In this document: positions 21,970-39,118 of the stretch, piece after piece
Position numbering within the stretch: position 1 is the stretch's first letter
How the letters are laid out: every line of letters starts with the position of its first letter
DNA from: Tetradesmus obliquus
Taxonomy: Eukaryota > Chlorophyta > Chlorophyceae > Sphaeropleales > Scenedesmaceae
NCBI GenBank assembly: GCA_030272155.1
Contig: CP126201.1
Location: forward strand, 1 to 64,000
Length of the DNA: 64,000 nt
Direction of reading: 5' to 3'
Program-made: the position numbers and the translations under genes
The notes under the pieces: generated by a model
Seen by the model: the letters and a program-made list of their open reading frames with translations, nothing else
Told to the model about the DNA's origin: nothing
Databases searched by the model: none

Positions 21970-22827
21970 ATGCAGCATATCACAGCGCCCTTTTCGCCAA
22001 GAGGAGACCAGCAGCTCTTGCAAGGCGCACTTTGCAGCTCCACTGTCGCCAGCAGAGCATCCGCTTGTTCCGCGGCATAACTAACATACTATCGCTGTTG
22101 CGCATGCTTTGATGTGTCCTATTTGTTCATACTTGTGGCAAGCAATGTGAACATGACTTGGCCCGTTGGCCTGGGGACCAGCTCGGCATATGCGATACTT
22201 GCACGCTGCGATCCCAGTCTTGATAGTTTACCGAGACGTTTGTACCGACAGTTCATGCCTTGCAAGCACCCAACGTGGCTGTCACTTTGTACTGTGGTGG
22301 TTCAGCGAAGTCTGGTCCCGAAACGAAGCCAAGCAGCACCTGCTGACGAAGCCGTCATACTGTCATTTGCGATCAGACAACTGCCGTGGCTTTACCAAGT
22401 ACAGCAACGAGGCTTGAGTGCAGGCACAACGCAGAGGTCACCCTGCAGGAACCAAGCTCGCATCGTGTGCAAGGAGTTGCAGGCAGCACACTCTTCTGTT
22501 CAGGTTCCAAAATATAACACGGAGCATGCGACGATGTTGCCACGGTTGATCCCAAGACGCATCAACAGAGGAGGGTGGCAGGACAAATGTGCAGTGACAC
22601 CTGTGCTGCCAGCTGCAGTGCAGCTTCAAGGCCAGCACAACAAGTCCAATGCCGTGTCCAAAACGAAGGCAGCATCACATGCAAAGACGAAGATATAATC
22701 CAAAATCAATGAGGGAACCACGCATCAAACAGCGCGTGTTGCTTGTCGCTAGATGCAAGCATCACCCACACCACGCAAGCAGTACACATGTGGCAGCGCA
22801 TTGTACTGAAGCCAAACGCCAGCTGCA
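21970..22827. other. Intergenic region between two minus-strand genes
   Basis: No gene recognised. Several open frames overlap on both strands but none resembles a protein I know and none has a codon pattern like the neighbours. It should hold the 3' UTR of SEC63 and upstream sequence of the large gene. Confidence 0.4.
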
Positions 22828-24551
22828 TCAGTTCTGCTCCTCCAGTGGCGGCGGCTCCTCGCCGTCGCTGCTGCCGCCCGCTGCCTCTCCCTCGTCGCTC
22901 TCCTCCTCGCCCGTCTCGTCGCTGTCGTAGTCGTCCTCGCTGTCGCTGCCGCTGCCACTGCCGCTGCCTGCACAGCACAGCACACAGCGCACCAACAGGC
23001 TGGTGAGAATGATGTTCTGAGTGTGTTACATGTCAACATGCGACAGCAGAATGCCAATGGCCAGGCAGCAGCGGTGTGCAAGTGTGCTGCTGAGCCAAGC
23101 AATGACCGATGAGTGACCATGAGTGCGTGGATACCACCCTGCTCTGGGCTGTGTGGAATGCTGCTTGCCCCAAAACAGTGCTTGTTATGCCAGAACAGTC
23201 TTGGGCAACACCAATGGCTTGCTCCTAAACTTGCAATCAGGCGTACGCACAAACTTGAAATTCTTCAGGCGCACTCCTGGCAGACACGTTGCTGAAGAGC
23301 TGTGGGGCGACAGAGCGACACAGCAACATGTGGTTGCACAGCATGCAAAACAAGATTGCTTACCCTCTCCCTCTTCGTCATCTTCACTTTCGCTGCCATA
23401 CGCCTGCGGCTTGTTGCCCGCCCTGCCTTCGGCCACAGCGCGGGTCAGGGGCTGCACTTTCAGCTTGTACTGCTCAGCAGCAATGTGGCGGAAGCAGAAA
23501 AGCAGGTGCGACAGAAGGGATGTTAGCGCCTAGATGTACGAACGTGCCAGCGCATTAGCAGCGCATGCTTCACAAAGGTGCCCATGATCTGCAACAAAAG
23601 CACGGAATGTCTGCTACGCACTGGCAGTACCAGCCCACTGACGTGCCCACTACACCACTGGCCTTGCTAGCAGCTCCTACCACCAACCAGCAACTGACAG
23701 CCTTGCCAAACAAGCAAGGCTAGCAAGCAGCAGAAGCAGCAGCAGGGCAAGGCATCTGGCAGCAAACAGGTAGCCAAGAACACAGGCAGCAGCAGCAGCA
23801 GCAGCAGCGAGTTGGCAGCTGCTGCCTGTTCCGCCTGCCCTAGCAGCTAGCCAGCCAGCCAGGCGCGCACCTGCACGCTCTCATCCGCGCCCACCCAGCA
23901 GTCGCTCATGACCACCAGCGACAAGTTGTAGGTTGCGGCCTTGGGCGCATAGAACATCATGTCCACCACCTGCCCAGGCAGCTCCTCCTCAGCAGCGTCG
24001 CCCTCGCCCTTGCCACGCTTGCCGCTGCTCTTGCCGTCTTTGCTGGCTGCGTCCTCCAGCGCTGACAGCGCCTTGGTGCTGCTGCTGTTGGCGATTGCTG
24101 GCCGCGCTGGCGGCCCTGGCAGCCCGAAGGCCTCGGGGTGCTCCAGGCCCTGCTTCTCAGCCTCCATCAGGTTCACCTGCAAGGGGCGGAGTTGGGAGGC
24201 GGGTACAGGAAGATACAGCAGCACCACAGGTTATGCCCCGCACGTTGAGCGGCCAGCATGCTGGCCTTGCGCAAGGCCATGCACATACACCAGCAGCCAT
24301 AAGCAGGTGCATCAGGTTCACCTGCAAGGCAGAGTGGGGTGGGGTGGGGTGGGGCAAAGGGCGGAGTTGGGAGGCGGGTACAGGGAGGTACAGCAGCACC
24401 GCAGGTTACGCGCCGCACGATGAGCGGCCAGCAAGGCCATGCACACACACCAGCAGCCATGAGCAGGTGCTTGGGCGTGACGAACAAACATCGCCTCCAC
24501 CAGGTTCACCTGCACGCAGGTTACCCGCCGCAATGCGGCCAGCAAGGCCAT

Positions 24552-24620
<69 letters not shown>

Positions 24621-27600
24621 AGCTGTGCAGCAGCAGCGCAAGCAGGTGTAGCATAGCGCTGGCACGACCAACACACAGGCACGCCATGCATGGGAGCACC
24701 AGCAGGCACGCAGCAGGGATGCAAGCAAGCATATCAGCAGGCGCACAGGCATGCATTTGTGGCCAGCCATCGCTGCGCACCTTGGCGTATGCCAGCACTG
24801 CGTTGCTGCTGGGCTCCGTGAGGAAGAAGTACCACGACTCGTCACGCGGCACAGGGTTGTGTGGCGTGTAGGCGCGCACCGCGTTGCCGCGCAGGCTGTA
24901 GCCCCCCGCCTGGTGGCTGGGCCGCGATAGCAGCACGCGCACCTGGCAGGGACAGGGCAGGGCAGCAGAGGAAGCGACGAGCAGATACCACAGCTGTTAC
25001 AATACTGCAAGTGGCCGCATGGTTTGAGTGCTGATATTTAAACAAAGCCAGCGGGGTGCCCAATGCAGCACGCACTGCAGGTGGCGCCTGCCAGATTCCA
25101 CCCGCACCTGACCCCTTTGGGCAGCATGCTGTACGGCATGAAGGTGTAAGCATGAACAGCCATACAGCACTGAATTGCTGATATGTTTGCCTGTCATAGA
25201 GCAACCAGGCAGCTGACAGCAACCGCGACAAGCCACTTCCGTGACATTGCTGCTGGGCCTCAGGTAGCCTTACGCTTGCGCACACAGGTGTGCTAAGCGC
25301 ACGCTGCGCCGCCTGCGCGGCCGCACCTTGCAGTGCACGGGGTCCTTCTCCATGACCTCCTCCTCGCCCTCCACCTCGCACAGCACCGCCAGCGACAGCC
25401 GCGGCATCGCGCTCAGGAACATGGCCACGCCCTCGATGGCGGCAGCGCCCAGCCCCGCCTGGCCCAGCTCCATGGCGCGCGTGCTGTCGCTCATGGCCTG
25501 CAGGTCTGCGGGCAGACGCGCAGCAGCAGTGATGACAGCAGCGGCCGCATCAGTGACGTGAATGGCGGCTGTGCCATGCACAGCCCACGGGGCAAGTAAC
25601 GATGGGCCTTCCACCCTGTTGTAGAAGGCAAACGCGCATCACACACACAGCAGCAGCAGCAGCAAAATCGAAGCATGGACTGGCAGCACGATGGGCACAG
25701 CCACTTGCTGCACAGCCGCGCGGCTCATGCACAGACTCTGCAGCTGCCAGGTGTGAGGCTGTACCCGCGTACCTGCCAGGCTGTTGATCTTGCGCTTGCG
25801 CAGCTTCTTGAGCAGCTCCTGGTCGAACCCGGGCAGCTGCAGCAGCGGCGCCATCGTGTCGCCCGCCTTGCCGCTGCCCTTGCGCACCGCCACGGGCAGG
25901 CCCTGCGCTAGGCACTGCATCATCTCCACGCACGCCACGCTAGGCGTCTGCGGCGGCACAGGCATGGCACAGAAAGGCAAGGCAGCAGACAGGCATCAGG
26001 GTCAGCGCATGCACCAACCCCACCTTGTCACAAATAGAGCTTGGGAGGCGAGCAATAGTTGCGGCAGCTGCTTGTGCTCAACGGTGTTCTTGCAAGCAAG
26101 CAGGTTCCCTAAGGGAACTTTCCGGCAAGCAAGTAAGCGAGCAAGCGAGCAAGCGAGCAAGCGAACCATCCTGCAAGCAAACAAGGGCGCAAGCAAGCCA
26201 TCCTGCAAGCAAGCAAGCAAGCAAACCGTGCTGCCTGCCAGCGCTACGCCGCTCACCATCCAGCCCGTGCCTGCCTGTGTGCGCGGCAGCATGGCGATCT
26301 TGAGCATCTCCTCCAGCAGCAGCGGGCACTTGGCCAGCAGGTACCTGACGGTGAGGGGGCACGCAGGATAGAACAGTGGAAGCAGCATAAGGCATTGGGC
26401 GAAGCGTGGATGAGGTGAGCAAGCAGCGCAGCTGCGTGGACAATGCATGCATGCAGGGTATGATTAGCCCGCTGCTACACGGCTGGATGATCCACACATG
26501 GTGCCATCCCCACTGCACTGCTGCCAGGTGCCAGCAGCTCAGCCGCCCAGCCCCCCCAGCACCTGCCTCAGGGCACCAGGCAGTCGCCTCACCTGTAGTC
26601 AGCCTGCAGTGCTGGCGGCACCTGGCTGCCCAGCCTCTCCAGGTGGGCCAGCAGCAGCATGTGCGCCTTCACCACGCCAGCCTGCAGTGCAGCAGGGCCA
26701 GCACCGACAGCAGGGGGTCAGTGGAAAGTCTGCCTGCCTCAATCCGCGCAGGGTGCAGCAGGGAGCGCTCACTCACCAGCACACAACGTCAAGCAGCATA
26801 CATACCACTTACATAAGCGCGCTGTGCAGGCACGAGTGCTGGCGATGACGCTGCGCTGCGCTGCCGCGCCTCACCTTGCGCTGCCAGAAGGCCTTGTTGG
26901 AGCGGGCCATGAGCTCTCCATAGAAGGGCGCCACCACCTTGCGCAGCTCCTCTAGCGGCGCATTATGGTCCGGCGGCGTGTACAGCGTTATGAACTCCAT
27001 GGCACACATGAGCGTCTCGGGGATGCGCACCAGCGACTGCTTGCAGGAATGGGGCGCGTGAGCATGCAGCAGCACAGGGGGAGTCAGTGAGCCCTTTTGA
27101 TTACCAGTTGCCTACCAGCTGGTCAGCAAGAAAACAGGGAAACCAGCAAATAAATCCGCGTACGCATGCTGCGGTTACCATGATGACGCATGGTGGCACA
27201 TGTGGCAGGGAAAACTGACGCACTGCCGGAAGGGGATTGCCGGTGCACGTAAAGCAGCCCTGCTGGCTGGACACACTCGCTGGCAGCTCACCCAGGGGTC
27301 ACCGCTGCAGCGCTGCAGCTGCAGCGGTGGAGATTAGCCAGAACCCTGGGTGGCTGATCATATGACGGCACAGGCTGCTGGGCCACACGCACACAAATCA
27401 TGCTGAGGCCACAAGCGCCCAGCCTCAGACTGCGGCCTTCCTGGCCATGCACACATGGCTGTTCCAATAATCACAGCTGCTGTAAAAGAAGGCGCAGAAG
27501 GTGGATGCAGAACGAACAAATACTATTTACGGCCGCCAAAATCAGCGGTGGCAGTGCGGCAGTGCGCCTGGGTGCGCACCTGGCTCTCCTTGACGCAGAA

Positions 27601-28528
27601 CTTGGAGTACATGAAGATGGGGAAGGTGTCGTTCATGATCTGGTTGGGCCCCGTGAACTTGCTGCTGCTGAGCATGTACCAGCTCATCAGCCCCAGCGGC
27701 AGCAGGATGCCGCAGCCCACCAGGCCCAGCAGCATCAGCGGGGCCGCCTTCTTGTCCTTGCTGAACATCCAGCTGGGCAGCGCCACACCCAGGTTCATGC
27801 CCTGGGGGAGGAGGGCGGCAGCGGGGGCGGGGGCAGGCAGGTGCACCAGAGCAGGAGGCAGCAGCACAACAGCAAGGCGTGCGTCAGCGCTTGCAGCGCC
27901 CACGCGAAGAACAGAGAAACGCATGTAAGTGACAGACATGGGCCATGGGCCTGGGCATCTGCACAGCATCTTGGGGTAAAGAGCCCTGCATTTGCAGCTG
28001 CTACACCGCGCTCAGGAGATACAGGCCCGACCAGCTGCTATCGCTGCTGCTGGCACTGCTCTGTCCGCTGCACAAGCCCTGCCCAGCTGCGGCCGGGCAG
28101 CCACCGCCCTTGCCCAAAGCAGCTGCGTCTGCACCACACGCACCTGCGGCCCGTCAGGGTGGCCGTACTTCTCATAGTTCTTCCTGCTGACGTCATCCGT
28201 GAGTGCTGCGTAGGCCTTGGAGATGTATGACGCAAAGTAGGCGGCTGCCTTGGGGTCAGGGTTCTGCAGCAGCAGTGGCAAAACGTGCATGCAGGGCACG
28301 GGGAGCACATGAGTATGAACCTTACGAGGGGCGGGAGGTGTACAGGACGACCAAGCAGCGTCCCTCAAAGCAGCATGCACGTGGAGCAAGCATACTATTC
28401 CCTGTGGCCAGCTGCTGCATTGCCTGTGACAGCCGCAGACACCGCCTCTACAAGTGGGAGCTGCGCGTACGATGCCAGATTCTGTAGGCAGCACAAGGAC
28501 GGTATGTACTACCAAGTGCCTGCACCTG

Positions 28529-28570
<42 letters not shown>

Positions 28571-29591
28571 ACAAGGGGCAGTTGCTGCAGCTGCTGCAGC
28601 TGCCGCCTGCTGCGCTGCGCACCTTGTCCGGGTGGTACACCAGGGACAGCTTCCTGTAAGCCTTCTTGATGTCCCTGTCGCTGGCGTCACGTGGCACGTC
28701 CAGGATCTCAAAGGGGTCGAAGGGCTTCAGTGAGGCCATGCTGGACTGCGTGTAGCCCAGCAGCGCCGCCCACACCACCCACATCAACAGCATGGCCATG
28801 TTGCCTGCAGAAACGTGGGTGAGGTGCAGAGGCAGTGCAGAACGCCAAGTGCAACAAGCCGTCATGCGGTGAAGCAACAGCCGTAGGGGCAAGGCTAGAG
28901 CAAGGGGTACGAGTGTGCCGACAGCAGCAGGCCCGCACGCTATCCAGCTCAGGTGCAGGTATGCCACTAGGCAGAGCCATCTACTGTTGCTCTAGTAATA
29001 AGTGCTGCGGAGCTGCTGGGGCGCTGCAGGCGTGCCTGTGATGCCTGCATGTGATGCAACGGCTGCATGCCTGCCGCATGACTCACAGCACACTCGCCAC
29101 TTGCTGCTGTTGCACAGAGACGTCATACAAAATATGTGCACGGAGACGCCTTGCGATTACTACCCCTGCCAATGCTGTCCTTGCTGCTCATCCTGACAGC
29201 ATCCATGCTGCTGCTGTTGACTCGTCCAAACAGCCCGGGCCTGCTGCGCTCACGTTTTGTGCAGAAGCCAGCCACCTTGTCTGAAAGGCTTGGCTTCTTC
29301 TTGCCCTGCAAACAGTATGATAGCAGGTCTCCAGACGTTGTGTGGATGATATCAACACAGCATGCAGCATGGCACTAATTGCAGCGCTGCATGTGAACTC
29401 GGCACACACAACCAACAGCGGCAACCCACCATATCCCTTTTGCTCACCTTGCTGACCACTGGCTGTGTAGTGGCATCCTCCTCCCCAGATGAACATAGGT
29501 AGCTGATTGTGTATGGTATCAAGAACAGCGAGTATATGCTCAACAGGAACACTGCAAACAGCCCAGAGCTGGTTGCTGTGCTGTCCTCCAT
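22828..29591 (-). CDS. SEC63: SEC63 homologue, ER protein-translocation J-protein
   Basis: SEC63 partners the Sec61 channel in the ER membrane and recruits the lumenal Hsp70 (BiP) through its J domain. Fourteen exons join in phase: 29591-29448, 29305-29254, 28804-28623, 28263-28144, 27801-27580, 27036-26875, 26681-26593, 26344-26257, 25947-25773, 25505-25327, 24942-24781, 24176-23871, 23469-23364 and 22967-22828, giving 708 residues, close to plant homologues. Visible parts: membrane segment 1 (about 11-32), membrane segment 2 (67-83), J domain from FDPFEILDV to HPDGPQ with the HPD motif at about 123-125, a third membrane segment in exon 5, the Brl/Sec63 domain (exons 6-12), and an acidic Ser/Glu/Asp tail (655-708) as in other SEC63 proteins. 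ATG at 29591 gives a typical short N-terminus before the first membrane segment. Intron 11 carries echo copies of the exon 12 start. Confidence 0.93.
24158..24560 (-). repeat. Three tandem copies of the SEC63 exon 12 acceptor region
   Basis: The end of intron 11 plus the first codons of exon 12 (CAG|GTGAACCTG on the minus strand) is repeated about 150 bp apart: true boundary at 24176/24177, echoes at about 24305-24325 and 24518-24533. Shared flanks include a GGGCGGAGTTGGGAGGCGGG block and GCAAGGCCATGCACA. All three copies retain an AG|GTGAAC junction, so the intron holds decoy acceptors. Confidence 0.8.
24553..24619. repeat. (CA)n microsatellite in SEC63 intron 11
   Basis: About 33 uninterrupted CA dinucleotides, starting within the last echo copy of the exon 12 boundary, where CACACA is already present in the other copies. 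It probably expanded from that short seed. Confidence 0.95.
26090..26225. repeat. AAGC/GAGC tetranucleotide-rich tract in SEC63 intron 8
   Basis: Imperfect runs of GCAA and GCGA tetramers (GCAAGCAAGC, GCGAGCAAGCGAGC) separated by CATCCTGCAAGC blocks. Low-complexity intron filling; no gene. Confidence 0.75.
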
Positions 29592-29961
29592 GCTGGCAGT
29601 GCTGCGGCCAGCCTTATGCTAACAAGTGATGCGACGTATGATTCAGTCACCACTTCCTGATTGATCGGCAAGCGATGATATCAGCAAGCCCGCACAGTGA
29701 AAGCGGTTGCTACCAAGAACCAGTACACACCGCCCGCCCGCCACAGCTGCATGTGCCAGGCTGCTGCATCAACGAACCACTTCAACGTGTGTGCGATCAG
29801 TGCAGTGGCCAGACATGTGAGCTTGTCCACAGTTGTCATTGTCAAGCCCTGCGGGCCCAAGCAAGTTCCCAACGCCAGCTCTTTGAGCCGACCTGAAGCA
29901 ATTTGAGCGATCATCAATACATGTGAAAGCCGCGTTTATATCAAAAATCAAGTAAGGCGCC
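29592..29961. promoter_or_regulatory. Divergent promoter region, SEC63 and cytochrome b5
   Basis: The two start codons point away from each other and lie 370 bp apart, so this stretch must hold both promoters and both 5' leaders. An AT-rich patch GTTTATATCAAAAATCAA (29934-29951) lies just before the cytochrome b5 ATG and contains a TATA-like TTATAT. Both products are ER-membrane proteins, which makes shared regulation conceivable. Confidence 0.6.
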
Positions 29962-31396
29962 ATGGCAGACAAGACATTCACTCTTGATGAGTGCAAAAAG
30001 CATGCCAGCGACAAGGACTGCTGGCTGGTGGTGCACGGAAAGGTTTACAATGTAACAGACTTCCTTGAAGAGCACCCAGGAGGCTATGATATCATCCTCA
30101 CTAGCGCAGGTGGGCGGGGCGCCATGGAGCGACGTGCCAAGTGCTGCGTAAACGCACCTGCAGTGACGATGCTTGGCAGCAGCAGTGTGTCAGTTATCAT
30201 CACATGTACTCTGTTACTGCATGCTCAGCTTGGTGGCCAGCCAGCAGTCTCGGCAGTAGGGTGCCCTAACCACCAGTGCTGTTGCTGTGCTGGTGCCTGG
30301 TCACCTGTAAACAGGGCATGCACAGCTGGCACAAAACGCCATGCTATTGTATCATGTGACACAGCTTGCTCTGCTGGCCTACCTGCAGCTACCTTATTGT
30401 GGTGTTGCCTTTAACCAGCATGCCAGCTGGCACTCCCTCCCTAGCAGCAGCAGACTCCTAAACACTCTTCAGTGTGTGACACACTGCGCAGCTGTTTGGC
30501 AGCGCGTACGCACGCATCTAAGCTTGCTCAGCCTGATGCCTTGCTGCTGTAGCACTCTCAGATTCAAGCATGCAGTGCAACGTGCACCCAAGCAGCAGCA
30601 GCAGGAGCGGCACATCGTCTGAGCTACAATGTCAATGACAAGTAGCTACTGCTGCGTGTGCGCGTTCTGTACGTGCGCCTTGCTGCCTGCTGCACCACCC
30701 TGTCCCACAGGCAAGGACGCCACGCAGGACTTTGAGGAGATTGGGCACAGCAACAGCGCGCGCGAGCTGCTGGAGAAGTACCACATCGGCGGGTTCGCGG
30801 TGAGTGCGCGGCAGCGCCCGGCATGCATCACAATGCATGGCGCGCAGCAGAATGAGATAGTGATGAGGGGGCACACCCACTGGAATGGCATCATTGAGGT
30901 GCGGGTGGAGCTGTCAGTGCATCCAGGTGGCTGCGCCTGCACGTTCAAGGCATGCGCGTCAGCAACTGCTGGAGTGAGCTCAACCAAGACATGGCTTTGC
31001 TGCAGCGTCGGCTGCCTGGGCAGCACAGGACTATGGTCTTGGTGCCCATGCAGTTGAGCAGCTGCAGCCCCGCTTGTATCACTGTGCTCGGTTCGCACGG
31101 TGTCCAGGCCAGCGGTTGCTGCAGTGAGGCATCTACATGCAGCGCGCATGGCTGCCCAGCATGCCACAGCATCGCAGCTTGCATGCCTATCACGCATACA
31201 GCTGCTTACGGCCATGCTGCCTGCGTGGCTACTTCTGCGTGTTGTCCCACAGGGCGGCGACTCCGCGCCAGGCAGCAGAAACACAGGCGCAGCTGTGGCT
31301 AAGTCTGGTGGCGCGTCCAAGGCCATCAACGTGCTGCTGCCGCTGCTGCTGATCCTGGCGGCCGTTCTGGTCAACATGTACCTCAAGAAGGAGTGA
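29962..31396 (+). CDS. CYB5: Cytochrome b5, tail-anchored
   Basis: Small haem protein that passes electrons to fatty-acid desaturases, hydroxylases and P450 systems on the cytosolic face of the ER. Three exons: 29962-30109, 30711-30799 and 31253-31396, with junctions GCAG|GTGGGC, CACAG|GCAAGG, GCG|GTGAGT and CACAG|GGCGGC, giving 126 residues. The haem-binding core is complete: HPGG with axial His38, and the second axial His62 in EEIGHS. A Gly/Ala/Ser linker (about 80-101) leads to a C-terminal membrane segment (about 103-122) and a short LKKE tail, as expected for a tail-anchored ER form. The family core normally follows the TFTxxExxKHxxxxDCW pattern seen here. It sits head to head with SEC63. 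Confidence 0.95.
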
Positions 31397-32744
31397 AGCA
31401 GCAGCAGTCAGCAGCAGCAGCAACCAACGCTGCTGCAGCAGGGACATGCGTGTATGTGCTTGCCACGGCAAGAACAGGCACACAAAGTTGTTGGCAGCAA
31501 GGGGCGGCAGTGGCAGCAGCACCAGCAGCAGGCTGCGTGCATCACTGCATGCGGTCGCAGTGTATTGACAGGCATGCGCAGCAGTGCGCATGTGTTTGAT
31601 TGAGTGACAGGGCAGATGTTTGGGAGGAAGGGTTGACGGGAGTGGTGTGGTTACTTTGCAGAGTGGTGTGTGGTGAGCACAGTGTGCTGCTTTGCTCAGC
31701 ATTGCAGCTGGCATCTGAGGGCTTGCCTTTACGGCTTGTACACAATCTGCTTGTCCTGCAGCCAGCCATTGAAAGTGTGCTTTTAAGGCGGCAGAAGCGA
31801 TAGTTGTACGCTGCAGTGTGGGCTACAGGTGTTGATGCCAGGGATTCCTGTGAAGCGGGTGTCCCGTGTAGACAAGTGCTGATGGCAGCGGGCAGCAGGC
31901 TCAGGTCCAGCAGCAGTGCAGTCCCATCCTTCGCTTGGACACTTCTGGTGTTTGGTGGAGTATGCTAGTCTGCAAAGCAGCAGCACTTCTTCGTTTTCAT
32001 GGAAGGCTGCAAGCAGCCTCAACGCAAGGAAATTGTGTAACGGCAAGTGAACAGACTCTGCCGTGCATAGCACTGTGCGTCCTGACACTGCTGAGCAGGG
32101 CTTGGGCCCCAGCAGCTGCCAATGCCTGAACGACCATTATAAACAGCAGGAGCTCAGGTCAAGGAATGTTTCCGTCGCTCTAGAAGGCGTGATGCTCTGG
32201 CAAATACGTGCTGCTGGGCTGACCTGAGGCCTGGCACTACAGTACTGGCTGATCCAGATTTGTGATTTTGTAGGGACAGCCTTCAACCTGTGACAAACTC
32301 TGTGTCAAACAGAACACTCGCTGCGTATACGCTCAGTGCGGCCCGCACGTTGCTACGTATACCTGTCATGAGGTGATGTCCTGTACGCCCAAACCCGAGC
32401 TGCTTGTCGACTGCGACGCATGCATGATCATTGATCCTTTTGATGCTACGTTCTGGTATATCGTTCAGCTATAGGTTTGCAAAGCAAGAAGCTTGATCAC
32501 GCCATTTCGAGCTGCTGAACTGTTCAGTTGTAGTTGTGAAGGCCTTGCTGCGGTCCCGTAGCTGTCGTTTGCCGGCTTACAAGTTATAATAGCCACTTAG
32601 ACGCCACACGCAACTCAAGGGCTCCGCTTGGGGCCTCAGCCAGGCCAGTAGCAGTGCTGGAAAGCAACAGCAGCAGCTGATTGGCCAACTGAACAGCACA
32701 GCTGCAGCCCCTGGGGCTTCTGCTAGCACAGGCACCGGCACACA
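31397..32744. other. Intergenic region, CYB5 3' flank and RPT4 promoter
   Basis: No gene recognised. A TGTAA, the usual green-algal polyadenylation signal, occurs at about 32035 (TTGTGTAACGG) but is 640 bp past the CYB5 stop, so its use is uncertain. The 100 bp before the RPT4 ATG are GC-rich and CAG-containing. Confidence 0.4.
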
Positions 32745-37273
<4,529 letters not shown>

Positions 37274-38733
37274 GCGGGCTGAGCAGCGTGGGCTGGGTTT
37301 TAGCAGCTCGCGGCCATCAAGGATTGGGCATGAGCTGCTCGCGTCGCAGCAGGTGTTGGCCCTGCTGAGGGCCAGGTTTGTCAGTAGTAGCGAGGAACCA
37401 CAGCAGACTGGGCATTGCAGACACCACCGCTGGTTGCTGCTGGTGGTGGACTTGAGCTTGGCAGTGTACAAGGGAAAAAAGTGGATGTTTTTTTGGCTCA
37501 AGTGCACCAACACCTTGAGCCTGATGTGCCTGCTGGTGGTTGACGCAGCGCCCTCGCAGCGTGTGTGTGCCCTTCAGGCATGCAGCACTTGGCTGGTCAT
37601 GCCAGGGATGTGTCGTGGTCACACGGCTGTTGCTGGAGTGCAATCAGGTCGCTTGGCCACTGCCGTTGCAGATGCTCCTGTGCAGCAGGGACCTGGTCTT
37701 GTGCATGCTGGAGTTGTCTTGGGGGTGCCACGGGCAACAGCTACGCTAGTTGTGGCAGCTGGCCTATAAGACGATGCGCATTGTGTTGTATTTGACTGGC
37801 GCCATGCGATGCACTTTCAAGGTGATGATGGTCGAACCCTGGACTATGTGATGATGGTCATCTTGTACACTGGTGACAGTTGGCCCAATGACACCCACAT
37901 CCACACGTAACCTATTATGTAGTTCATCAGGCTTCAGCGGGCTCAAGCCATAGCAGAGCTCTCGTTTACAGCTGCCAGTGCTGCCTTGCTGCTGGCATTG
38001 CCTCGACCAGCTGCGCAGCTGCTACTGCTGCACACTGCTGGCATGTACAGGAACCGGTAACCATAAAAACAATAGGTTTGACAAACCATTATGCTGCAGA
38101 GCGCCTCAGTATGGCACATGCATGTATCGCCGACGACCACGTGATCTGAAATGCACGCCGCAACATCAGGGGCCCCCTCACGCTATCCAAGGTTGTCAAT
38201 GTACCCGACCAGATCTCCGCAGCGGAACACCTAGCGAGTTGCCTTCACAACCACTCAAACAGGCAATCAAGCCCTCTAACCGCTGGCAGGCAACCTCTTT
38301 CGCAGCTCCTATGCCACGTCATGTTGGGCAAGCGTTGCACAGGTCACGCCAATGATTTTCGCCTGACCGCCCGCTATGAAGCTTCTGAGGTACGAAACGC
38401 TACATTTGGATGTTGAATTACAAGCCGCATGCTGCACAACCGGTCTATTGCAGCAGTAGCAGCTCCGAGCAGCAGCAGCAGGCGCTAAGGAGCTGTGCGG
38501 TTGCATGCTGCTATTTTTACGCGTCACATTGTTTTCAGCTCGTCTGTTGTAATCGCTGACAGCTGGGTCTTTGCGCTGCTGGTGGTGCTCCCAAAGGCAA
38601 CTTGGAGCTGGCTGCAGCAGCAGCGACGTCACCACCCCAGCCTGTTCAATGCTTGCAGCCGCAGCTGCCAGGGAAGCCACAGCAGCAGCCTGCCCAGCCA
38701 ACTGCTGGTAAGTTTTCTACTCGTTCATCTACA
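37274..38733. other. Intergenic region, no gene recognised
   Basis: Contains the RPT4 3' flank and the 5' region of the next gene. The open frames are short. A perfect donor consensus GGTAAGTTTTC at 38706-38716, just before the ATG I chose for the next gene, hints at a 5' UTR intron or an upstream exon there. Confidence 0.4.
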
Positions 38734-38744
38734 ATGCAGCCAGC

Positions 38745-38780
<36 letters not shown>

Positions 38781-39054
38781 CCAGCAGCAGGCGGCTGGCC
38801 TGAGCAGTGTGCAGCTGAAGCAGCTGCTGTCGCGCTACATGCGGCAGCAGCCAGGGGCCAGCCCACCGGCAGCCACGCCACCAGCCTCGCCCTTCCAGCA
38901 GCAAGCCCAGCAGCCAAGTAAACAAGAACAGCAGCCAGCAAGTGTCCTGCAGGGCCCGATGGCGGCAGCAGCACCGCTGCACAACAGCAGCAGCCTGGCG
39001 CAGTCACCCTGCAATGCAGCTGCGGGACACCTGACAGCAATGCCACAGCGCACT

Positions 39055-39118
<64 letters not shown>

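Noticed and set aside
24318-25010. Minus-strand frame of 230 codons with a polyCys-Val run
   Set aside because: The run is the translated (CA)n microsatellite; the frame crosses SEC63 intron 11.
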